A stretch of 64,000 bases of DNA, taken from Cheiracanthium punctorium. Lineage: Eukaryota; Arthropoda; Arachnida; Araneae; Cheiracanthiidae. The stretch lies in the NCBI GenBank assembly GCA_038373885.1, contig JAWZYV010000080.1, forward strand, positions 372,001 through 436,000, written 5' to 3'. The position numbers and the translations under genes are program-made. The notes beneath the pieces are model-generated. The model saw nothing but the letters and a program-made list of their open reading frames with translations. It did no database searches and was not told the DNA's origin. Positions 56,907 to 64,000 of this stretch are shown here, in pieces (the first letter of the stretch is position 1; the number at the start of each line of letters is the position of its first letter).

Positions 56907-57315
56907 CCCTTTGAGGCGCAACCCTTTCCCAATGCTGAAAACAGGGCAGCCGTTGCCATCGCTCGACTTAACTACAAGCAAGATGGCGGACGATCGAAAC
57001 GTTCATCGCGTGCCACAGATCTAGAGACCCTTTTTTTGATGCAGCAGGCTGTGCAACGGCTGCCCTGTTTTCAGCATTGGGCAATCTATCCAGCTGTTCT
57101 CGCATTCTTCCATTTTTCAGCAGATGTAAGTGCTGTTAAAAATAATCGTGATCATTTTTTTTACGGGAAATGAAGTGCTAAAAAGTAAAGGATTCTCGTG
57201 GAGCTATGTCACCCGCAACTATTTTTATAGAAATCAAATCTATTCCTCGTGACTGGCAACAGTCAAAACGTCAGAGTTTGGTGTTCCCAGAGCGGGAACA
57301 CTGTGCGTTAAAGGG
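56907..57315 (-). mobile_element. TTAA MITE copy 7 (subfamily alpha)
   Basis: TTAA flanks at 56903-56906 and 57316-57319. Left CCCTTTGAGGCGCAACCC, right GTGCGTTAAAGGG. Clean palindrome GTGTTCCC-AGAGC-GGGAACAC at 57281-57301. One arm of the central inverted repeat has been lost after GCAGGCTGTG, leaving CAACGGCTGCCC. Confidence 0.85.
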
Positions 57316-57319
57316 TTAA

Positions 57320-58433
57320 TCGACCCGCCATTAGTCAAATAATAAGTGAAAGCCTCTACATAATTTGTGGTCCTATTTCCCCGAAGAGTGAAGATCCAGC
57401 TATCCCCATTGTGTACAAAAAAATCTGAAAAAATAAAGACAACTCCATTACATAGAAGACCAGACGGTATGAGGGGCCAATCATCTAAGCTCTGAAAACA
57501 GAGAAAAGAAGAGCTTAAAAATAAAAATATGCTACTGATTTAAACGAAATGAAGTTTTAATTTTGGGCGCGAGAGAGAATTAAAAAAGACTACACCATTT
57601 ATGCATAAAAAACGCAGTTCTGTTTGAGCGGAATTAGCACCAAGACATATTTTTTGTGTGTCAATATTACTATGAGGGATGTGTAAACATTTAAAGTACA
57701 TCTGACAAAAAAATAATTTTTGGAGTTTCTGTAATTCTTAAATGCAGAGCGTGTTTATGTTTCACCTGAGGACGGAAAAGAAAAACTGTTTTTTTATATT
57801 TGTGTTTCCTAAGGGATGGAGCGTGCAGTTTCTCATGTAGAAAATCCTTCGTGTAATAAATCAGAACGTTTCAAGACCAATTCTCAGACATAAGGTTCTT
57901 ATCTTTAACTTACAGAAAATATATTTACTTTTCGAAGAAACGTATTTATTTATACATGCATTTTTATTGAAGATGGATTTAAAGCATTTTTTTTTATTGA
58001 TAAGAACATCCAACAATTTATTATTCTGGGTACAGATAGTAAATTTTGGTTTACTTACATAGCTCCTTCAATAAATTTTGTACGTTTGTTTTCTAAATGT
58101 CTGAAATTTGGGAAACGGCCATTAATCATGAAATGTTTGTCATTGCGAAGGATTTTATTTTTGCTTTAATCTTGGTTGTCCTGATAAAACAAATTAATGA
58201 AATGCATCGAATATATGAACGTAAATTAAAGTCTGGATTTAAATGATGATTCAGTGAGAATTGCTTTTAAAACATGTATATGGTTTATATTATTCCTTGA
58301 AAAGTTTGATTGATTACACTAGGGAACAGCAATTTTGTTGTCTTAGAACTGTGACTTGTTTTTGAATCACTTTTGTCCCCTGAATCCAAAAGTAACTGTA
58401 GTTTTTGTCTGTCACGTCAACTTTTTAAGATAC
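57320..58433. other. No gene recognised
   Basis: Non-coding AT-rich DNA. Confidence 0.5.
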
Positions 58434-58562
58434 AGGGTACCCCCAAAATGTGCATAAAAAGAAAAATAAAGGGAAAAGTTACCAAATATATAGTTACTAC
58501 AAGTTAAATTGTATTAATACACATAGAAAAACTTATTTACCAAGTGGTAAACATACATATTA
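58434..58562. other. Transposon-end-like sequence beside the gene family pseudogene
   Basis: TACAGGGTACCCCCAAAATG lies about 125 bases beyond the stop of the 58563-62870 pseudogene. It might be a terminal repeat of the element that carried that gene; no inverted partner was found. Confidence 0.3.
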
Positions 58563-59276
58563 AGGCAAAAATTTTCGTTTGTAGCTTTTTCTGGAATGTT
58601 TAATCTGTGGACATTCTTGCTTTATGCTCCAACAATAGTCAGCCATCATATGTAGATCTCGTATTCCTTGATAGCGTGATTCCATGATCTTCAAATCTTG
58701 GTGAAATCGCTCACCCTGCTCATCACTGACTTCAAGAAGATTTTTCGGGAAGTCAGCGAGATGGCTACGTAAAAAATGCAACGATACTCATGTTGCAACC
58801 AAGCATTTTGAAGCTCTCCAAGAGCTGTTGGACAATTTCGGTGTAATTCTGTGCTCGTGTATTTCCAAGAAAGTCTTTGACAATATTTTGAATGCCAACC
58901 AAGCATTCTGTCATTGTTCCGATGAAATGCTCATCTTTTAGAAGCTGGCGAATCCGTGGACCATCAAACACACCAGCTTTTATGTTTCAGATGACAGGTT
59001 AAGAAATGCCGGAACAGTCTCCTTCAATTGACAAAGCTTTAACAAATTGCCTCATGCGACCCAGTTTTGTATGCAGAGGTGGACATATTATGTTCTTTCT
59101 GTTGAGAAGTGGCTGATGAAGAATGTTTGGATCCCCAGGTTTCAGGTCATATCTTGGTGGCCATTCGAGTTCTACTGTCCCATGTGGTGGTTTTAAATTT
59201 TTGTTATGATTAAAATTTGATGAATACTAAGGCCAAAGATGATCGTAAGGTGGGATTGTGTCGCGCATAACCTACC

Positions 59277-60092
59277 TGGCAAGTACTCCTAGGATTACGC
59301 TGAAAAAAGGAAAATGATTGACATACACCTAAACACAAAAAAAAAACTAAAGACTATGAACTGCAAATAAATTCCATTTATTCTTAGCATTCCAATAATA
59401 TTAATTAAGAGACGATATTGAAATAATTTTAGTATAACAAAGTATCTGGGGAGATGTGGTTTTGGAGAATAAGTGGTATCCACAAAAGGTTTGAAACACC
59501 ATTAGGAAATAAATAGTTTGGATATTCACCATTATGATGAGGTAGCCATCATTACGCAGAGCACGATCGACGCGTGCACTATTGGGACCGCTTTTTTTCT
59601 CTTAGGTCATCACCAAGCAACATTCCTTTGGCATTCTCTGCCGACACCGATTTTTTTTTAACACAACTTCATCACACTGATTCGAAGCACACTCTGATTC
59701 GAAGCACTTTTTTTTAACTCTCTTCTCACACACCTTTTTTACACCGTCTCTTGAAGCACACTCGTCTTCTCTTCTTTTTTTTCTCCCACGGGGCTGTTTC
59801 TTTTTTACCCCCTCTTACATCATTGGCTGGAGTTTCTGATTTGCTCGCATCGGGGAATTAATGCATCCCCTCGTCAAATCCCGGACATGTAGGTGGGACA
59901 TCGGGGTAATATACCCCGCCAAATTTGCATATCATTTTCGGCCATAAATATTTTAACGCTGACAGTTCATTGTGCTATAGTGTCCAGACTGTCCATTGCC
60001 TGGCGCCTCTTGTAATTTATTGTCCACCTGTGTGGTCTTCCCATGGAAACAGTATCAAAATTATCTTTTACTGCTCCTTTCGCTCCACCACA
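59277..60092 (-). repeat. 3' LTR (left copy)
   Basis: Begins (plus strand) TGGCAAGTACTCCTAGG. It has poly-T patches, then CACGGGGCTGTTTC, GGACATGTAGGTGGGACATC and CCATTGCCTGGCGCC, and ends CCACA. Differs from the right copy by scattered substitutions and small indels. Confidence 0.75.
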
Positions 60093-60154
60093 TCTCTCCC
60101 CCGTGTACATAAAAAAAACAAGAAAAAAAATATTCAATGTCCACAGTCACTAGT

Positions 60155-60325
60155 TCATTACACGTAGCTACACATGTGCTACGTTTTAAAATTCGGCACT
60201 TGTCCTGTAGAGTCCATGCGATATAGTCCATCATACGTAGCTAATTATGTGCTACGTTCTACCGTTTAGTAGTTGGAGTTTAGTCCATACACAATAGTCC
60301 ATCACGCGTAGCTACACACGGCGAA
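60155..60325 (+). repeat. 72-bp tandem motif with palindromic core in the LTR element interior
   Basis: CGTAGCTACACATGTGCTACG at about 60160 (21 bases, a near-palindrome; written CGTAGC-TACACATGT-GCTACG) returns as CGTAGC-TAATTATGT-GCTACG at about 60235 and partly at 60305. Each is preceded by AGTCCAT-like words. Confidence 0.6.
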
Positions 60326-61459
60326 AGTCTCAGTTGTGATAAATTTGTTCTCCTGTTGTGTCTCAAGCATTTTGTGGTTTCACGTGAACATTTTCGTTTC
60401 CCTACGCGGCTTTGCTTTGTCAGATTTTGTTAAATCTGGCAGTATCGATAATGTTTCCGAACCACTTTGCATTAATAACATTAATGAGTTACCTTTGTAT
60501 CTTGTTTCTCAATTTCTTCAAAATAATATATTGTACACCAATGGGATTGTATACATATTATTATGTTTAATCACACATTCTATACCAACATGTACCATAT
60601 TTATATTATTAGAGATGGATATATATATATATTGAGAATAACATACAATATCATGTGTGCCTATCACTTGTTACACATATATATTTATCTGCATATCATA
60701 AAAAATACTCGTTTTCCTCCCTCCCCTTTTTTTTTAATTATTTTTTTTTTTTAATTTATTATTATTTTTTTTTATATTTTGCCCAGACAGGGAGTTCATT
60801 CCTATATTGCACACCCTTTTATTTATACGGTAAACCTCACGTACAACTGTTCAAAAATATCTAGCCATAATCATGGATGCGCTCTTATTTATTCATTCGA
60901 TTTATTCCTAAATTCTCGCGTCTCTTCCTGTAAAAGAGTTTCACCGCTAAATCCGTGCGTTCTGTAATTACTCTCTCTCCTCTTTTATTCCTTTTAAGCA
61001 GATCCTTCCGGCTGCGAAACTGTTTGTCGCTTGACAATCGGGACTCATGGTTGAAATTTCCGGTTTTTTCACTGCGTACAATACATCTGTGCGTTTGGAA
61101 AAGGGGGAATCTGTAGCTTGACGACTCAACTCGTGCTGAAACCAGTTTATCTGCGGCGCAGAGAGTGACTTGGCAAATTTTCGCCTGTGTTCTTTTGGGA
61201 TGTCAACGTCGCGTAGAGGTAAGTGCTTGTTTTGTTAATGAAAGCTTATGCCGCCCTGTTAACTGTATAATTTTGTAAAGAGAACCAACATTAACGTTAC
61301 TATTCTTACGCATTATAATTAGAAAGAGACGTTCTGCATGTCAAGTTCATGCTGTCTGATTGGTTATTATTATGTGAAATCCTTATGTTTACGTACGTAA
61401 ATCACTGGAGTCTCGATACAATTAATCTAGAGCGCGTCTTACTCATCGTGGCTATTGCG
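60326..61459. other. Non-coding interior of the LTR element
   Basis: No gag or pol motif in any frame. The overlapping frames at 60336-60967 are AT- and pyrimidine-rich. A GC-richer stretch at 61000-61225 ends with ATGTCAACGTCGCGTAGAG then GTAAGTGC, which reads like a short plus-strand coding exon and splice donor. Confidence 0.45.
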
Positions 61460-62296
61460 TGGCAAGTACTCCTAGGATTACGCTGAAAAAAGGGAAATGA
61501 TTGAAATACATCTAAACACTAAAAAAAACTAAAGACTATATGAACTGCAAATAAATTCCATTTATTCTTAGTCATTCCAATAATATTAATTAAAAGACGA
61601 TATTGAAATAATTTTAGTATAACAAAGTATCTGGGGAGATGTGGTTTTGGAGGATAAGGGGTATCCACAAAAGGTTTGAAACACCATTAGGAAATAAATA
61701 GTTTGGATATTCACCATTATGATGAGGTAGCCATCTTTACGCAGGGCACGATCGACACGTGCACTATTGGGACCGCTTTTTTTCTCTTAGGTCATCACCA
61801 AGCAACACTCCTTTGGCATTCTCTGCCGACACCGATTTTTTTTTTTAACACAACTTCATCACACTGATTCGAAGTACACTCTGATTCGAAGCACTTTTTT
61901 TTTAACTCTCTTCTCACACACCTTTTTTACACCGTCTCTTGAAGCACACTCGTCCTCTCTTCTTTTTTTCCTCCCACGGGGCTGTTTCTTTTTTACCCCC
62001 TCTTACATCATTGGCTGGAGTTTCTGATTTGCTCGCATCGGGGAATTAATGCATCACCTCGTCGAATCCCGGACATGTAGGTGGGACATCGGGGTAATAT
62101 ACCCCGCCAAATTTGCATATCATTTTCGGCCATAAACATTTTCGGCCATAAATATTTTAACGTTGACAGTTCATTGTGCTATAGGGTCCAGACTGTCCAT
62201 TGCCTGGCGCCTCTTGTAATTTATTGTCCACCTGTGTGGTCTTCCCATGGAAACAGTATCAAAATTATCTTTTACTGCTCCTTTCGCTCCTCCACA
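61460..62296 (-). repeat. 5' LTR (right copy)
   Basis: Direct copy of 59277-60092. Unique to this copy is a 16-bp tandem duplication (CGGCCATAAACATTTT then CGGCCATAAATATTTT, about 62127-62158). The outer boundary adjoins the KYPCLLCMW block of the interrupted gene. Confidence 0.75.
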
Positions 62297-62870
62297 TCCC
62301 ACATGCACAAAAGACAGGGATACTTGGTATATCCAAGTTGCATGGCCAAGGAGGAAACAGACCATTTTAAGATCAACACAGATGATCCATTGGTGAATGT
62401 GATATTGCAACAAAACAACGACGCTATGTCTTCATATTCCTCACGCAAACATACTGAATGACCTATTGGGACTGCACCAAATAAATTTCCCCTGTGGAGG
62501 AGTACACACTCTAAGCTCCGCTTTGAGCTATCGATGAGCTAAAATTCCCAACTCTTCCATTGAACAATGCATTTTATGGCAATATAGAAACCCATCATCA
62601 CTTCGAGAGTATTGCAGAAATGCACTTTCGTGTATCGGAAGTAGGATACTTCAGCTCCTTTTTCAAGCAATTTTTTTTCAAGCAATTTTTTTTTGTGCAG
62701 TCTTGATGCTAACAGTTCTCAAGCTTTTTTGGATGGCCCCAAATCATTTAACTCATGCTGCTCAAATCCCTTACGAACGGGATCATCTTCAATTTGAAAA
62801 TCTTCGTCCTTGGGGTCACAGCAACAGTGTTTCCGGTGAACGAAGTTCGCTCTTGCGGATAGTGGAGAGA

Positions 62871-63357
62871 AGGTAGGTATAGAGAAAAAAATTGACATGA
62901 TCGAAGAAAACTAACAACAGTTTTGTAATCAGTGTGCCCATTGGACTCTAAAACAGTTTAAAAATCGAACTCAACAGAAATTATGTTAAAAATTGTTCCC
63001 CAGTGTTACTGCATTGTTAAATTGCATTGTGTTAACAACTTTCAAACATTTTTTAAAACACAAATATTGAAGTTATTAAATATGCTTGGTTTTTTCCTAT
63101 GTCTCAACTGTTTGCTATGACATCATAAGTAAACTAATAATTTTGAATATCAATAATTTCTAAAAACAAGTTTCGTATGTCAAATTAAATTGACCTTATT
63201 AATTTAATTAATTAACGGAATGGAATACAAATATAGTGGATTATAAAACTTCCTTGTTGAAAGAAGCCACAAATTAGTACTCATGAAGTTAAATGCGGCA
63301 TCTAGTGAGAAATGTCCGGTTTCATTATGATGTATATAAGTCTTTTTACAAGAATTA
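62871..63357. other. No gene recognised
   Basis: AT-rich. No further block of the 58563-62870 gene family is visible upstream of about 62870. Confidence 0.45.
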
Positions 63358-63405
63358 AAATTAAAATGCGAAAGCCAACGTATGTTGGCTTTCGCATTTT
63401 AATTT
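63358..63405. repeat. Perfect 22-bp hairpin with 4-base loop
   Basis: ATTAAAATGCGAAAGCCAAC (63360-63379), loop GTAT, then GTTGGCTTTCGCATTTTAAT (63384-63403); two more A/T pairs extend the stem outward. There is no mismatch. Confidence 0.9.
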
Positions 63406-63840
63406 GTTTTTAACAGATTTTAACACAAGCAGACAACTGTTTCAATTATAACATCAATACCCCCTTTTCAATGCCGTAGTGTACTCATTGACGTCAAATT
63501 CCTAGGTAGCGCAGAAAAAAGGGTAAAGATTTAATATAAACTTTGGGAATACGGCCAATTATCTACATGGCAGATGTAGTCCGAGGTCTTTTTAAGGGCT
63601 CCTAACCCATATTTACTTGAAGTTTCGGCGAAAACCACGGAAAACTCCGAACAGCTAGGTCGACGGACGCGACCTGGATTTAATATAAACTATAAAGCGA
63701 TGGTTGTTGTTACTGTATTTCGATCGTTTATTTTCGTATTTGTGTGCTTGGTTTAGAGAATAGGCATATAAATCCTCGTCGAGTAAAGTAAACAACACAG
63801 AGAGAGACAGGTTCTATTAGCACAGAAAAGTGGAATTTAA
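63406..63840. other. No gene recognised
   Basis: Less AT-rich than most of the window but with no reading frame of note. Confidence 0.45.
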
Positions 63841-63842
63841 CC

Positions 63843-63932
63843 AGCCAGAGGATTGAGTGGGAATCGAACCCACGGACGTACTTTTAGGCAATTACCGTGG
63901 GGAAGGTCAGGCCCACCTCCAAGTCACCGGCT
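63843..63932 (-). mobile_element. tRNA-like SINE head or tRNA pseudogene
   Basis: On the minus strand GTGGGTTCGATTCCCAC (63857-63873) forms a perfect T-arm (5-bp stem, TTCGATT loop) and contains a textbook B box GGTTCGATTCC. The 5' AGCCGGT can pair with the 3' TCTGGCT with one wobble and one mismatch, like an acceptor stem. The D-arm/A-box (TGACTTGGAGGTGG) is poor. A GTCCGTGGG stretch pairs with CCCACGG inside, giving a non-canonical anticodon/variable region. This favours a tRNA-derived SINE over a functional tRNA. Confidence 0.5.
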
Positions 63933-64000
63933 TCGTAAAACGATAGTAATTATAAAGCTAAACAGGGAAACGAACATACATGAAGCGAAAGAAAGTCAAA

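Larger units (their letters stand above)
59277..62296 (-). mobile_element. Non-autonomous LTR retrotransposon, about 3.0 kb
   Basis: Two direct repeats of about 820-840 bp (59277-60092 and 61460-62296) enclose 1.37 kb without retroviral-type genes. On the minus strand each repeat starts TGTGG and ends TTGCCA, the TG...CA form of LTRs. A purine tract GGGGGAGA stands directly before the 3' LTR (about 60093-60100), which sets the orientation. No primer-binding site that I know follows the 5' LTR. The insertion splits the gene family pseudogene. Flanks GGGA and GGTA are a candidate imperfect 4-bp target duplication. Confidence 0.7.
58563..62870 (-). pseudogene. Repetitive invertebrate gene family of unknown function, frameshifted and split
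   Basis: Read on the minus strand (outside the LTR element 59277-62296) the conserved blocks appear in order: DPVRKGFEQHELNDLG and ELLASRL (62820-62700), LLEKGAEVSYFR, DDGFLYCHKMHC, LIDSSK (about 62530), ECVLLHRGNLFGAVPIGHS, LREEYEDI, HQWIICVDLK (about 62370), GYTKYPCLLCMW (62300-62330). After the LTR element come LEWPPRYDLKPGDPNILHQP, CPPLHTKLGRMRQFVKAL, GVFDGPRIRQLLKDEHF, MHFLRSHLADFPKN, SDEQGERFHQDLKIMESRYQ and MMADYCWSIK, with a stop near 58563. I recognise this as a family repeated many times in arthropod and Hydra genomes, usually labelled uncharacterised. At least five frame changes and several stops are present. The conserved acids in IDSS and C-x-DLK and the GERFHQD block suggest a DDE-like nuclease fold; this is inference. 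Confidence 0.7.

Noticed and set aside
60336..60967. Run of four overlapping plus-strand frames as a possible gag remnant
   Set aside because: No zinc-knuckle or other gag/pol motif; AT- and T-rich composition explains the open frames.
59277..62296. Simple segmental duplication instead of LTRs
   Set aside because: TG...CA termini on the minus strand, an adjoining purine tract and placement inside a recognisable gene favour an LTR insertion.
62081..62461. 126-codon plus-strand open frame
   Set aside because: Spans the LTR boundary and the antisense of the gene family pseudogene; the true coding signal is on the minus strand.
63843..63932. Functional tRNA gene
   Set aside because: The T-arm is perfect but the D-arm/A box and anticodon region are not canonical; SINE head or pseudogene is more likely.

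Overview
The window looks like intergenic or intronic DNA from an arthropod. The intact Tc1-type transposase, and the way its family and the decayed ones are built, remind me most of araneomorph spiders. That assignment is inference; no host gene is present to anchor it. The sequence is strongly AT-rich, full of homopolymer and microsatellite tracts, and carries almost no long open frames. The only intact protein gene I can defend is the transposase of a complete Tc1-type element (element 30009-31415, gene 30256-31269). Other coding sequence is broken mobile-element DNA: a Tc1-type pseudogene (14204-15228, minus), a mariner fragment (51126-51850, minus), two pieces of a transposase in a decayed element (1951-4042), a pogo/Tigger-like scrap (48008-48195, minus), and a multiply frameshifted copy of a repetitive invertebrate gene family of unknown function (58563-62870, minus) split by a non-autonomous LTR retrotransposon (59277-62296).

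Layout. 0-8 kb: a Helitron-like 3' end, a 2.1-kb DNA transposon with long inverted ends, and two TTAA-flanked MITEs. 8-18 kb: mostly featureless DNA, a 175-bp-period repeat, the broken Tc1 element, then SINE and MITE clusters. 18-29 kb: two Helitron-like elements in opposite orientation, several hairpins, a second TTAA MITE type and three diverged copies of a local repeat (S1-S3). 30-31.4 kb: the intact Tc1 element. 33-38 kb: a textbook hAT MITE with an 8-bp target duplication, two more TTAA MITEs and a Harbinger-like MITE. 38-47.5 kb: four diverged same-strand copies of another local repeat (R1-R4), one TTAA MITE and a minisatellite array enclosed by inverted repeats. 48-57 kb: transposase scraps, a snap-back insertion inside a mariner, and two TTAA MITEs. 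58-64 kb: the LTR element inside the unknown gene family, a perfect hairpin and a tRNA-like SINE head.

The most notable signals are these. (1) Seven copies of one TTAA MITE family carry a subterminal palindrome in which two base pairs change together between subfamilies, and one copy joins both subfamilies. (2) A 181-bp higher-order minisatellite sits between inverted repeats. (3) Two sets of local, non-coding, same-strand repeats match no mobile-element architecture and could be regulatory or duplicated locus DNA. (4) A 246-bp snap-back insertion is flanked by a 14-bp duplication. No CRISPR, rRNA, operon or prokaryotic feature is present. All homology statements rest on reading motifs by eye; no search was run.
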